Below are positions 44,557 through 53,808 of a stretch of DNA of 64,000 bases, piece after piece. Made by a program: the position numbers and the translations under genes. Within the stretch, counting starts at the first letter, position 1. Each line of letters opens with the position of its first letter. The notes under the pieces are model-generated. The model had not been told where the DNA came from, made no database searches, and worked only from the letters and a program-made list of their open reading frames with translations. The DNA is taken from the NCBI GenBank assembly GCA_028687435.1, contig JAQUAF010000014.1, positions 27,408-91,407 on the forward strand. The letters run 5' to 3'. Source of the stretch: Verrucomicrobiia bacterium (GTDB lineage Bacteria; Verrucomicrobiota; Verrucomicrobiia; JABWAM01).

Positions 44557-45824
44557 GGCCGCAGGGCATTGACGGCCTGGAAGATGCCGCTCATCATGGA
44601 GAATGCGATCAAACCCACCATGACGGCCATGACGATGATGATGGCCGGCTGGATGAGGGAGGTGAGGGCATTGACGCTTTTGTTGAGTTCCTTGTCATAA
44701 CGCAAGGCGGCCTTGGCCAGAGATTTTCCCAAGTCGCCGGTTCGTTCGCCGAGGGAGGTGAGGTCGACCAATTCGCCGGGGAACACGCCGGATCGTTGCA
44801 TGGCTTCGGAGAGCAGGGCGCCGTCGGAAACCGATTCGATGGTTTGGTCCAATCCCGACCTCAAATGGGTATTGACCGTGGCATCGCGCGACAGTTTCAG
44901 CGCACCCAGGAGTGGGATGCCATTGTGGAGAAGGGTGGCCAGGGTTTCCGACAACTGGGCCAGAAAGCCGGCCAAAACCACGCGCCCGACAAGGGGGATC
45001 CGCAACTGGGCGGCATCCCACCAAGTCCGTCCGGCAGGGGTTTTGATGGTCTGGCGAAATCCAAGGATTGCCGCCGCGAAGGACAGGGTGATCAACCACC
45101 AGTAGGCGGCCAGGAAATGGCTGGCGCCGATCATGACCTGGGTGACCCATGGCATGCGCGCGCGTCCGGCTGAGAAAAGCGACTGTAATTGCGGGGCCAG
45201 GAAGGTCATGAAGATGATGATGAGAATCGTGGCAGCAAAGATCATGATGGCCGGATAGACCAGGGCTGCGCGGACGCGTCCGCGCAAATCGTCCAGAAGA
45301 CGCAGTTGGATTTGCAGACGGGCCAGGATTTTGGTCAGCGCGCCGCTTTGTTCGCCGGCCTGGATCATGTTGATGTAAAGGTCGCCGAACCGGTCGGAAA
45401 TCCGGCGCAAAGTGGCCGAAAGGGTCACTCCCTCGCTGATCAAGTGGCGGGTGCGGGCGGCCAGAGGACTCAGAGCCGAGTTGACCCGCCGTTTTTCCAA
45501 GGCGCGCAAGGCCGGTTCCAGTTGCATTCCGGAATCAAGGAGATCCTCGAGTTCCTCGGTGAATTGCAGGATCTCCGCCTTGCTCAAGGCCAGGTTTTCC
45601 GAGGTTGGAATGGGTTCCGGCGTTGGCGTGGGGCCGGGCGATGTTTTTGGGGGAGCGGAAGAATGGCTGGGGGGCGTTGCGCCGCCGCCGGTTTCGCAAA
45701 GCCGCAAGGGATGCAAATGCTGGCGGGTCAGCAGGTCGAAGGCCTGGTTCCGGCTGCCCGCCTCGATTGAGCCGGTTTTTTTCTCTCCGGACTTGTCGAT
45801 CGCTTCGTAGAAAAACCGGGGCAT
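44550..45824 (-). CDS. gspF: type II secretion inner-membrane protein GspF
   Basis: GspF is the polytopic inner-membrane platform protein that works with the GspE ATPase to build the pseudopilus. The 424-residue protein has the two repeated cytoplasmic T2SF domains (about residues 85-205 and 290-410) and three hydrophobic helices near 205-225, 250-268 and 395-417. Family motifs are seen in GEQSGAL and LGERTGDL. An unusual Pro-rich spacer (residues 50-75, TSPGPTPTPEPIPT) separates the N-terminal segment from the first domain. It is last in the operon, 36 bases after gspE. Confidence 0.95.
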   Translation of the reverse strand: MPRFFYEAIDKSGEKKTGSIEAGSRNQAFDLLTRQHLHPLRLCETGGGATPPSHSSAPPKTSPGPTPTPEPIPTSENLALSKAEILQFTEELEDLLDSGMQLEPALRALEKRRVNSALSPLAARTRHLISEGVTLSATLRRISDRFGDLYINMIQAGEQSGALTKILARLQIQLRLLDDLRGRVRAALVYPAIMIFAATILIIIFMTFLAPQLQSLFSAGRARMPWVTQVMIGASHFLAAYWWLITLSFAAAILGFRQTIKTPAGRTWWDAAQLRIPLVGRVVLAGFLAQLSETLATLLHNGIPLLGALKLSRDATVNTHLRSGLDQTIESVSDGALLSEAMQRSGVFPGELVDLTSLGERTGDLGKSLAKAALRYDKELNKSVNALTSLIQPAIIIVMAVMVGLIAFSMMSGIFQAVNALRPH

Positions 45825-45860
45825 GGGGGATTTCGTGGTTGCGGGACGGGTTCAAGCCGT

Positions 45861-47573
45861 TCAGGCAGCCGACGCCTCCTTTTCCACGGTTGTGACGCGT
45901 TGGATTTCCGCGAGCGAGGTTTGTCCGGCCATGGCTTTGTCCAGGCCGTCGGCCCGCAGCAGTTTCATTCCATCGGTCATGGCCTGTTTGAGCAGGTCGT
46001 TGTAGGATGCCTTTTCGCTGATGAGTTCCTGCAGGCGGGGCGTGACCACGCACAGTTCCATGATCACAAAGCGTCCCTGGTAGCCGGTTTGACGGCAGGC
46101 CGGGCAACCCACGGGTTCCCAGAATTGGACGGGTTCGTTTGATGTGATGCCCGCGCCCTGGAGTTGTTCCATGGTGTACGAAACCGGTTTGCGGCATTCG
46201 GGGCAAAGCTGGCGGACGAGGCGTTGGGCAAGGAAGGCGCGAACCGAGGTGGCGACGAGATAGGGTTCGATGCCCATGTCGATGAGGCGGGTGATGGAGC
46301 TTACCGCATCGTTGGTGTGGAGGGTCGAGAAGACCAGATGGCCGGTGAGCGCGGAACGGATGGCGGTTTCGGTTGTTTCCAGGTCGCGCATTTCGCCGAC
46401 CATGATGATGTTGGGGTCGGCGCGCAGGATGCTTCGCAGGCCCGCGGCAAAGGTGAGGCCGATTTCGGAATGGACGGCGATTTGGTTGATGCCTGGGATC
46501 TTGAATTCGACCGGGTCCTCGATGGTGATGATCCTCCGGCCCGGTTCATTGAGGCAGGAGAGAAGGGAGTAAAGCGTGGTGGATTTGCCGCTGCCGGTGG
46601 GGCCGGTCACCAGGACGATGCCGTTGGGCAGGGTCAGCAGGTTGCGCAATTTTTTTTCCAGTTCCGGGTCCAGGCCAAGGCGCGGCAGATCGAACTGCTG
46701 GCTGGCCAGGAGGCGCAGGCTGAGGGTTTCGCCGGTCACGGTGGGAATGGCCGCGACGCGCACGTCGATGCGTTTGCCCTCGATCTCCAGGTTGATGCGT
46801 CCATCCTGGGGCAGCCGCCGTTCGGCGATGTCGAGGCGGGCCATGATCTTCAGGCGCGAGATGACCGAGTCCTGCAATTGCTTGATGCTGGCCGGAACGG
46901 AAAGGGGGCGCAGCACGCCGTCGATGCGCAGGCGGATCCGCAGTTCACTTTCCAGGGGCTCGATGTGGATGTCGGTGGCTTCCTGGCGGATGGCTTCGCG
47001 AAGGACGTGATTGACGAAGGTGATCACCGAGGCGTCGTTGGTGTCTTCCGCGTCCAGGCGGTTGGCTTCCTCGTGCAGATGGTCGAAGACCTTGTCGTCG
47101 GCCCGTCCGGCCAGGATGGATTCCAAGGTGTCGGCGCCCAGGCCGTAGCCTTCCCGGATGGCATCGCGCAACCGGTTGCGGGAGGTCATGACGCAATGGA
47201 CGGGGCCGTTGACGGCGCGCGCCAGGAGCTGCCGGGCCACGAGATTGAACGGGTTGTGGATCAGGACAATCAGGCCTTCCTCCGTTTTCTGAATGGGCGC
47301 CAGTTGTTGTTGCAGGGCGAGCCGGACTGGGATTTCACCGAGGAGGTTTTGGGGGATGGCGATGGCCGGTTCGGGCCACCAATCCATGCCGCAGTATGCG
47401 GCCAGTTCGCGCAAAAACGGCTCTTCCCGGAGGGTGGGCAGGTCCAGCAGATCATCCAGCGCGAATTCGGGGAATTCGTCGTTGTCAGCCGACAGGCGTT
47501 CCTGCCAGGGCGCATCGAGAATTGCGCCATGTTTTTCGGCCAGTTGGCGGAATATTTGCAACCAGGCTGCCAT
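45861..47573 (-). CDS. gspE: type II secretion ATPase GspE
   Basis: GspE is the cytoplasmic hexameric ATPase that powers pseudopilus assembly. I start at the ATG at 47573 (MAAWLQIFRQLAEKHGAILD), with AGGT upstream; the frame runs on to 47651 into repeat DNA. The 570 residues hold an N1E-like domain, Walker A GPTGSGKSTTLY near residue 323, the Asp box ITIEDPVEF, Walker B IIMVGEMRD, the His box TGHLVFSTLHTNDA, and the zinc-binding CPECRKP (about 458) and CPACRQTGY (about 492). The zinc motif favours GspE/PilB over retraction ATPases. It is separated from gspG by 246 bases, so it may have its own promoter. Confidence 0.96.
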   Translation of the reverse strand: MAAWLQIFRQLAEKHGAILDAPWQERLSADNDEFPEFALDDLLDLPTLREEPFLRELAAYCGMDWWPEPAIAIPQNLLGEIPVRLALQQQLAPIQKTEEGLIVLIHNPFNLVARQLLARAVNGPVHCVMTSRNRLRDAIREGYGLGADTLESILAGRADDKVFDHLHEEANRLDAEDTNDASVITFVNHVLREAIRQEATDIHIEPLESELRIRLRIDGVLRPLSVPASIKQLQDSVISRLKIMARLDIAERRLPQDGRINLEIEGKRIDVRVAAIPTVTGETLSLRLLASQQFDLPRLGLDPELEKKLRNLLTLPNGIVLVTGPTGSGKSTTLYSLLSCLNEPGRRIITIEDPVEFKIPGINQIAVHSEIGLTFAAGLRSILRADPNIIMVGEMRDLETTETAIRSALTGHLVFSTLHTNDAVSSITRLIDMGIEPYLVATSVRAFLAQRLVRQLCPECRKPVSYTMEQLQGAGITSNEPVQFWEPVGCPACRQTGYQGRFVIMELCVVTPRLQELISEKASYNDLLKQAMTDGMKLLRADGLDKAMAGQTSLAEIQRVTTVEKEASAA

Positions 47574-47629
47574 GCGCAGGTGGACCTTTCTAACGAGACT
47601 TCGCCTCAGACCGGCAAGAGGCGGAATAA

Positions 47630-47770
47630 AATTCGAAATCCGAATATCCAAAATCGAAACAAATGCATCTGAATAAAATCACGGCACAGTTTGTTTTGAT
47701 CATTGGAATTTTTCCATTCCCAATTGTTTGGGATTTCGATATTCGGATTTTTGAATTCATTTGGGTTTCG
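47630..47770. repeat. inverted repeat region between gspG and gspE
   Basis: CGAAATCCGAATATCCAAAA (from about 47634) recurs inverted as GGGATTTCGATATTCGGATT (from about 47730). The region is far richer in A and T than the genes beside it. Such degenerate elements are common between genes in this phylum. The stretch probably also holds the gspE promoter, but I cannot pick out a clear one. Confidence 0.65.
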
Positions 47771-47819
47771 GAAGAATGGAAAAACTGACACACCATTAAG
47801 TTTTCAGCCATGCAAACGT

Positions 47820-48266
47820 TTAATGTTGTCCGGAGGATGCCTCCCAGTTGCCCACGATTCCCTCGGTGGCGTTGGGGCCGTTGGGCCCCCAAGACCAGAG
47901 GTCGAAGCTGGTGGCGTTATGTTTGCCGGGGCAGAGATATTGGTAAGGGTTGCCCCACGGATCGATAAGGGCTTCGGATTTGAGCAATTGGACCCATACG
48001 GAAGGAACCGGCGGGAGAGTCGGTTTGCTTACGAGGGCCTGGAGTCCCTGCTGGGTGGTGGGATGCTTGAAATTTTGAAGCCGGTAGGTGTTGAGTTGGG
48101 CGGTGAGGGTCTGGATGTCGCCCCTGACGCGGGTGATTTTGGCTACGTCCACGTTGCCGGCGAGGTAATAGATGCCCGCGCCCAGCAAGACGGCGATGAT
48201 GGAAAGAACGAGCATGATTTCCACGAGGGTGTAGCCATATTGGCGGTGGGAAGGTTGATGGTGCAT
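47820..48266 (-). CDS. gspG: major pseudopilin GspG
   Basis: GspG forms the shaft of the periplasmic pseudopilus. The 148-residue protein has a short leader (MHHQPSHRQYG), then YTLVEIMLVLSIIAVLLGAG. Prepilin peptidase would cut after Gly11, leaving Tyr rather than Phe at position 1 and Glu at position 5. The C-terminal part carries the GspG signature TQQGLQALV and LIDPWGNPYQYLCPG, which includes the calcium-site region. It lies 90 bases after gspD; that gap holds several GGTTCA-like short repeats. Confidence 0.95.
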   Translation of the reverse strand: MHHQPSHRQYGYTLVEIMLVLSIIAVLLGAGIYYLAGNVDVAKITRVRGDIQTLTAQLNTYRLQNFKHPTTQQGLQALVSKPTLPPVPSVWVQLLKSEALIDPWGNPYQYLCPGKHNATSFDLWSWGPNGPNATEGIVGNWEASSGQH

Positions 48267-48356
48267 GATTTTATTGGGGTTGGTTCAGGGGTTCAATGGT
48301 TCACGGTTCAGCGGTTGGTTGGAGGATTTTGGATTTTTGATTGCAAATTGGTTGAT

Positions 48357-50570
48357 TTATTTTTCCGGAGCGGGAGCGGGCTGGCCTCCGTTTTCGGGTT
48401 GGGGTCCCCTGGGTTTGGCCGGTTCAGTTTTTTTCTTTTTATCCTTTTCGGGCGGCATGATGTCGCGCAGGGTGGGGATGGTTTTCAGGCGTTCCATGGT
48501 TTCCTTGTCTTCGGTGAACGCGTTTTCCGGGGGTTCGATGACCGTGGGTTGGATCAGGACGATCAGTTCCCGGCGCAACCGGGTCTTTGTGCGGGTGGAA
48601 AAAAGATATTCCAAGCCGGGGATGTCGCCGAGGAGGGGGACGCCGATCTTGTGGAATTCATCCTTGTCGGAGAGCACGCCGCCGATGACAACGGTCTGGG
48701 AGTTGGCGACGGTGACGGAGGTGTTGAGGTGCTGCCGGTTGAATGCGTAGGCGGTGACGGTGTTGAGATCCACCTCCTCGCCGACGGTGTCGTTGCATTG
48801 GGCGATGTTGAGCGTGACATCGTTGTTGGCGTTGATGAGCGGCACCACGGCCAGTTGGAGGAGGACGTCCTTGTAATCGATGGTGGTGTTGAGGACGGTG
48901 GTGCCGCCGCCCGACACCACATCGCTCTGGGTGGTGCTGGGCACGGGTTGCTGCACCCCGGAGGAGATGACGGCCTTTTTGTTGTTGGAGGTGTAAACGG
49001 ACGGGCGCGAGAGGAGGTGCCAGCGGTCGGTTTTGCTGAGCACATGCAGGTAGGCGTTGATCTCGTTGCCGATGAGGCCATAAACGGTCAGGCCGTTGGC
49101 GGCGGAGGTGAGGGCTGCGCCCGTGGTGACGGCCCTGGGTTCGGTCACCCCCTTGAGGGTGAAGTTGTTCATGATGCTGGCGATACCCTTGTTGTCGCCG
49201 CTCTTGGCGAACTTCTGGAGGAGGTCCACGCCCATTTCCTGGGTGCCGTTGTTGTACAATTCGCCGATGACCGTGGCCAGATAGACCTGTTTGGGCGGAC
49301 GGTCCATGATTTCCATGACTTTTTCAGCCACCATCCAACTGGAGGGGGGGCCGATGACGATGAGGGTGTTGGTGCGATTGTCGGCGATCAGCCGGGTATT
49401 GCCCACCACCACGGAGATGGCGCGCGAGGCGTCCTCGGATTCCGCAACCAAACCTTCGATGCCCGAACCGGACAAGGAGCTTCCTCCGCTTGCGGTTGTT
49501 TTCGCGGCGGGAACGGGCGTGGGGGGCGGAGTTGCCGGGGCATCCGACGAGGCGCGGTCGGCCAGGGCGGTTTGCAGGATGCCAACCATGTCCGAGGCGG
49601 CGACGAATTTGAGACGATACTTCTTGGGTTCGTTCAGGCTGGCGGTGGCGTCAAGCTTGCGAACCAGCGATACGAACAAGGGAGCGCTTTGTTTTGGCCC
49701 CATTACCATGACACGGTTGGTGCGCACATCGGGGATGACCTGCACGGTGCCGGGGCGAAAATCGGCGGTCTTGAGGGGATCGGATTTGTCGCCGGTATGG
49801 AAGGTTACGTTGAAAAATCCCTCGTTGTTAATGGATGAGCCGGTGTCGGGCTGCATCAGGCGTTTCAGGGTTTCCACGACAACGGGCGCGCTGGCGCTTT
49901 CCAATTGCACAAATTCAATGGTGAGTTCGGTGGGGGGAACGTCGATGAGTTTCTTGATTTCGATCAGCCGCCGGACCACAGAGACATTTTCCGTGATCAG
50001 CAGCGCTTGGGCATTGGGAACCGGAACGATGACGCCATAAGGTTGGTTCAGCGCCACCTGTTGGGTAAATACGGCCTGTGCGTCCTTGGCGGAAAGGTAG
50101 GTGAACGGCATGAAATAGGTGATGATGGAGCTGTTGCCCGGCAGTTCCCCGGCCGGGCCGGCATAGACGGGCAAGCCCATGCCGCGCGGGTTGGTGGACT
50201 TGACCGGCGCCACATGGATGCGGTTTTTCTCCCCCGGCACCAGGGCGTAGCCGTTGAGCAGCAGGGCGGCGGAGATCATTTGGAGGGCCTGCTCGGGGGG
50301 CATGGGTTCCAGCGCCATGAGGGTCAGCTTGGTGGTGGTGTCGGTTCCGGCGGGCATGACAAGGGTTTTGCCGCTGAGTTTTTCGTAGATCAGGATGGCG
50401 TCGAAGACTTCGATTTCCGGCAGCCGCAGCAGTACGCGGCCCTGGGCGTCGGGCGTGATGGAGGCCGGGACGGCGCCCCCGTTTTGGGCGGTGTCCGCAG
50501 CATGGGAAAAGGGCGGGAAGCAGGCTGCGGCCAGCAACCAGATAAATGAAAACCAGATTGGGAGTTTCAT
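48357..50570 (-). CDS. gspD: type II secretion outer-membrane secretin GspD
   Basis: GspD forms the outer-membrane gate of the secretion machine. The 737-residue protein has a signal peptide (MKLPIWFSFIWLLAAACFPP...SHA), N-domains to about residue 450, a Ser/Thr/Pro-rich insert in the N3 region (PATPPPTPVPAAKTT) and the secretin core, with VVIGGVLSDKDEFHKIGVPL and LGDIPGLEYLF. A Lys/Pro/Glu-rich tail of about 35 residues after the core (KDKKKKTEPAKPRGP) is unusual. No pilotin gene is adjacent. The ATG overlaps the preceding stop by four bases (ATGA). Confidence 0.95.
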   Translation of the reverse strand: MKLPIWFSFIWLLAAACFPPFSHAADTAQNGGAVPASITPDAQGRVLLRLPEIEVFDAILIYEKLSGKTLVMPAGTDTTTKLTLMALEPMPPEQALQMISAALLLNGYALVPGEKNRIHVAPVKSTNPRGMGLPVYAGPAGELPGNSSIITYFMPFTYLSAKDAQAVFTQQVALNQPYGVIVPVPNAQALLITENVSVVRRLIEIKKLIDVPPTELTIEFVQLESASAPVVVETLKRLMQPDTGSSINNEGFFNVTFHTGDKSDPLKTADFRPGTVQVIPDVRTNRVMVMGPKQSAPLFVSLVRKLDATASLNEPKKYRLKFVAASDMVGILQTALADRASSDAPATPPPTPVPAAKTTASGGSSLSGSGIEGLVAESEDASRAISVVVGNTRLIADNRTNTLIVIGPPSSWMVAEKVMEIMDRPPKQVYLATVIGELYNNGTQEMGVDLLQKFAKSGDNKGIASIMNNFTLKGVTEPRAVTTGAALTSAANGLTVYGLIGNEINAYLHVLSKTDRWHLLSRPSVYTSNNKKAVISSGVQQPVPSTTQSDVVSGGGTTVLNTTIDYKDVLLQLAVVPLINANNDVTLNIAQCNDTVGEEVDLNTVTAYAFNRQHLNTSVTVANSQTVVIGGVLSDKDEFHKIGVPLLGDIPGLEYLFSTRTKTRLRRELIVLIQPTVIEPPENAFTEDKETMERLKTIPTLRDIMPPEKDKKKKTEPAKPRGPQPENGGQPAPAPEK

Positions 50571-51067
50571 TGCGTTTTTGCGGGAGTGGGTTGGATTTTT
50601 TGAATGTTTTGGTACTGGCGCTTCATTTGGGCGAGCAATTCAGGCGCGTAATGAAGGACAGCGGATTCTTCGCCAACGCTAATGGTCACGGTTTCACGTT
50701 CCGGATCGGGGTCGCAGTGGATGGATGCCAGGCGGAATCCCTCTTTGTTGGCCGCGCTGGTCACGTACATGCGCTGGTTGGTTTCGGCGCGGCCGATGAT
50801 GGCGTATTTCTTGTCTCCAATGGTCATCAACCCCCGCAACTGCCATTCGGAGAGAACGGTGGCTGGCATGCCGGAACCGGATGTGGACGGGGCGGCAAAC
50901 AGGGATTTTTTCCAAAGGGATTCGAACTCCTGCAGAGGGGGCAAGGGGGTGATCTGGGCGGCGCGGGCCAGATCGGCCGTGTTGGCGGCCGGTTGTTCGC
51001 CAAAGTTTTGCCCTGCCACAAGGAAGAGCGCCGGGAGGACAAGGATATGGAAAAGGCGGCGGTTCAT
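50567..51067 (-). CDS. GspC/PilP-like inner-membrane coupling protein
   Basis: I start at the ATG at 51067 (MNRRLFHILVLPALFLVAGQ), which overlaps the stop of the upstream gene by four bases (ATGA); the frame continues upstream only as a shadow of that gene. The 166 residues have a signal or anchor sequence and one small domain (LSEWQLRGLMTIGDKKYAII through VTISVGEESAV). This matches the HR/PilP domain that links the inner-membrane platform to the secretin. Its place directly before gspD supports the role. It has no PDZ domain. Confidence 0.75.
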   Translation of the reverse strand: MNRRLFHILVLPALFLVAGQNFGEQPAANTADLARAAQITPLPPLQEFESLWKKSLFAAPSTSGSGMPATVLSEWQLRGLMTIGDKKYAIIGRAETNQRMYVTSAANKEGFRLASIHCDPDPERETVTISVGEESAVLHYAPELLAQMKRQYQNIQKIQPTPAKTQ

Positions 51068-51603
51068 GGTTTGGAGGGTGTGGATGAGGGTGTGTAGAAA
51101 CGGGCCAGGGTGATTTCCCAGTCCATTTCGCCCGGTTTTTCGCCGGCGCGGCAGACGAATTGCTGGCAATTGATGAAAGCCCCGGGCTTTTGCAGATCGT
51201 GGAGCCAGCGCACCATGGACTGCAGACTGCTGGATAATTGCAGATGAATGCCGTGGGCTTCGTAGGCGTCGGTGGAGGGCACGGTCACCAGATCCTGGTT
51301 TTTCACGGTCACGCCCTTGTCCTTGGAATAAGTTTGCAGCCAGTTCACCACGGTGGCTGGTGTCGTTTCCGGAGAAAGATGCGGTTGGGCGGCGTCCAGC
51401 CATTGCTGGCGGGTTTTCCAAAGGTTTTTTTCCTTGAGCCATGCTTCCGCGGCAAAACGCTGGCTCTGGAGGAGCTTTTCCTCGGAAACCAGGCGCCTGT
51501 TCCAGCGCGTCATGGCCGGCAGGATGGCCAGGTTGACGGCCACGAACAAGCTGATGGCCAGTCCCCAGACCAGCCGGTATTCCCGTTCATTGAGCGTTCG
51601 CAT
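51064..51603 (-). CDS. GspM/PilO-like inner-membrane platform protein
   Basis: The ATG at 51603 (MRTLNEREYRLVWGLAISLF) gives one transmembrane helix at about residues 10-30, then a charged coiled-coil-like stretch (residues 35-75), and then a small alpha/beta domain. This is the layout of PilO and GspM. The order after a GspL/PilN-like gene and before a PilP-like gene supports it. It overlaps its neighbours by 17 and 4 bases, so translation is coupled. The start codon lies inside the preceding gene. Confidence 0.75.
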   Translation of the reverse strand: MRTLNEREYRLVWGLAISLFVAVNLAILPAMTRWNRRLVSEEKLLQSQRFAAEAWLKEKNLWKTRQQWLDAAQPHLSPETTPATVVNWLQTYSKDKGVTVKNQDLVTVPSTDAYEAHGIHLQLSSSLQSMVRWLHDLQKPGAFINCQQFVCRAGEKPGEMDWEITLARFYTPSSTPSKP

Positions 51604-52879
51604 TGGGTGTTTTGGTTGTGAAGTGAAATTGGGCTTCGCCATTGCTCTGGATGGCCGGCGTATCCATGGACCAGGTCAATTCCCCGAACTCAGGTGCGGC
51701 GGTGAGTTTGCGTTGAAACTGATAAACAAAATCCACGTTTGATGCCTTGCCGTTGATTTCCAAGGCGCCGTCCATCCAGTGAAAATCGGTCAGCCAGAGG
51801 TTTCCGCCTTCGGGGACGGCTTTTTGGACGGTGTTCAGCAACACCAGGGGGTAATGGGAAATGTCGATGGCCGGGCGCAGAAGGGTCCAGCGCCGGGCGG
51901 TGTCCTGGATGAGGTTGACTTCCGGCATCAACGCATTGATTTGGGATTGCAGCCGGCGATTGGAGGATGATTTCAAAAGATTGACGCCGAGCCATGCGCC
52001 CGTGAGGAGGAGATAAAACAGGATCGCCGTTGTCAGGATGTTTCGGTGTTTTTTATGACGAATCTTCTGGGTGCGGAATTCCCGGACAACGGGAGGGACG
52101 AGTTTGCCAATGCGTTCCGGCAGCCTGGGCGCCGGACGGTTTTCCTGGATAACCGCGGCGTTCAAGGCGGATCCCACCATTTCGATTGTTTGGGGGGGGA
52201 GATCCGTCCAGAGCCGCAGTTCGGGACTTGTTGGCGACAGGTCCTGAAGTTCCAGAATTTGCCTTAAGGAGACCAGTCCGGAAGCCAGCCGGGCGGAGTT
52301 TCCATCCAAGGTCTGGCAATGGGAAATAAAACCATTGCGGGTGACGGCCAGGGTCAACCTTCTGTTTTCGCGCCACAAGGCATAACCATCCCGGGGAAGC
52401 GGCAGCAAATGGGTCGTTGGCTCGAAACGGACGGCTTCGGACGGAATGGATTTTGACTCGATGCCGGGGTCCAGCATTTCAACCATGGCCAGCCGGCCAT
52501 TGGATTTTTCCGGGCAGGGCGAGGTGGTGATGTCGAATGCGGTTTTTTCCTCGTCGGGCAGGTCGTTCGATGAGACCAGCCTGCGGCGTTGCAATTGGGC
52601 GAACGCCAGGGCGCGCAAGGTGTTTTCATCCCCGGCCGGCGGTTGAAAAGCGAACTGGGTGATCCATGCGGCGGGCAGCCCCACTACGGCAACGCGTTCC
52701 GGCGCCGGACTGTCCAGGGAAGGCAGTGTTTCGGGCCGCCGGCTCCACGCGGACGGCGCGGCTTGTTCCCATATCTCCCATTCGCTTTCGGCGCCTGGAA
52801 ACAACAGGTTCCCTCCGGCGGCAGCCGGCGCGTTGCGAAGAGGGAGCATGTTTTTTAATTTTTTCACAGTTCGTTCCAT
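51587..52879 (-). CDS. GspL-like protein (cytoplasmic domain, one helix, periplasmic PilN-like domain)
   Basis: GspL anchors the ATPase GspE to the inner-membrane platform. The 430 residues comprise a cytoplasmic part of about 265 residues, one transmembrane helix (about 272-293, TAILFYLLLTGAWLGVNLL) and a periplasmic part with a coiled coil (RLQSQINALMPEVNLIQDTA) followed by a ferredoxin-like PilN/GspL fold. The cytoplasmic part is divergent from the actin-like fold of classical GspL, so the call rests on topology and gene order. It overlaps gspK by 16 bases. Confidence 0.75.
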   Translation of the reverse strand: MERTVKKLKNMLPLRNAPAAAGGNLLFPGAESEWEIWEQAAPSAWSRRPETLPSLDSPAPERVAVVGLPAAWITQFAFQPPAGDENTLRALAFAQLQRRRLVSSNDLPDEEKTAFDITTSPCPEKSNGRLAMVEMLDPGIESKSIPSEAVRFEPTTHLLPLPRDGYALWRENRRLTLAVTRNGFISHCQTLDGNSARLASGLVSLRQILELQDLSPTSPELRLWTDLPPQTIEMVGSALNAAVIQENRPAPRLPERIGKLVPPVVREFRTQKIRHKKHRNILTTAILFYLLLTGAWLGVNLLKSSSNRRLQSQINALMPEVNLIQDTARRWTLLRPAIDISHYPLVLLNTVQKAVPEGGNLWLTDFHWMDGALEINGKASNVDFVYQFQRKLTAAPEFGELTWSMDTPAIQSNGEAQFHFTTKTPNANAQ

Positions 52880-53799
52880 TCCATGAACACGGGAAGATCC
52901 GCTTCACGCCGGGCCACCACTTGCAGGGTCAGACGCCGTCCATGGGCGTTGCCGACGCTTTCCGCGCGGATGATGGGCGATTCCAGGCAGGGGGGAGGTT
53001 GAACAGCGGCGAAAGCCGCGGAGTTGAGTCCCAAAAAAACGCGCACGCTGTCCAGGTTTTCAAAGGGATGGTCATCCGCTGTGCCTGACAATCCATCCGC
53101 TCCATTGCGATAATCCGCCAGTTCCCGGGCCTTGGCAAGCGAGATCCCCGTGGCGGCTGCGATGTTGTCGGGGGGCGCCGAATTGAAGTCCAGCCGTCCA
53201 TCGGTCCAGATGGTAAAGCAGTCCCGCCATCGGGGTTGAAGCTGGGATAGAATTGAAAAATTCATGACGAGGGTCATTTCGTCGAGCGATTCAAATTCCT
53301 TTCCGGTGGGGACATAAGGAAGGCCGGCGGCGCGGTAGTGTTCGGCGATGGCGCCATTGAGGCGGCGGCCGGCGCCGGGATTCACCCAGTCGAGCAGGCA
53401 GTCGGCGACTGTGTCAGCCTGGATGCGCGACAATCCCCACAGGAGGAACAGGTTCACCAGCACGTCGCGCTGGTTGTTTTTCAAGATGTAATTGATCTGC
53501 AACCGGCCGCTTTCCCCCACAATCCGGGCGGAGAAAGATTCGTCCTTTTGAAACTCCTGATTCAAAACCGGATCGCCTGGCGCCACCTGCGGATGCAAAG
53601 CCATAACAATGCCGGATTCGGCCAGTTGCCGGGCGCGATCTTCCAGCCGCAACTGGTGCAATCCGTTGATGTTGTTTTGGGTCAATTTCACAAAACCAAT
53701 GACCACCATGCCCAGCGCCAACATCGTCCAAAGAACGATGAGCAACGCAGCGCCGCGGAGGCGGCTGCAAGAGGCAATCGGTTGGCGGAATGGGAGCAT
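52864..53799 (-). CDS. gspK: minor pseudopilin GspK
   Basis: GspK sits at the pseudopilus tip with GspI and GspJ. The 311-residue protein has a leader ending RLRG, then AALLIVLWTMLALGMVVIGF. Position 5 of the mature protein is Ile, and lack of Glu5 is the hallmark of GspK. The body includes the helical domain between strands (VADCLLDWVNPGAG, LDEMTLV, LDFNSAPPDNIAA) typical of the family. It lies nine bases after gspJ and overlaps the gspL-like gene. Confidence 0.93.
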   Translation of the reverse strand: MLPFRQPIASCSRLRGAALLIVLWTMLALGMVVIGFVKLTQNNINGLHQLRLEDRARQLAESGIVMALHPQVAPGDPVLNQEFQKDESFSARIVGESGRLQINYILKNNQRDVLVNLFLLWGLSRIQADTVADCLLDWVNPGAGRRLNGAIAEHYRAAGLPYVPTGKEFESLDEMTLVMNFSILSQLQPRWRDCFTIWTDGRLDFNSAPPDNIAAATGISLAKARELADYRNGADGLSGTADDHPFENLDSVRVFLGLNSAAFAAVQPPPCLESPIIRAESVGNAHGRRLTLQVVARREADLPVFMEWNEL

Positions 53800-53808
53800 G
53801 GGGGGAGG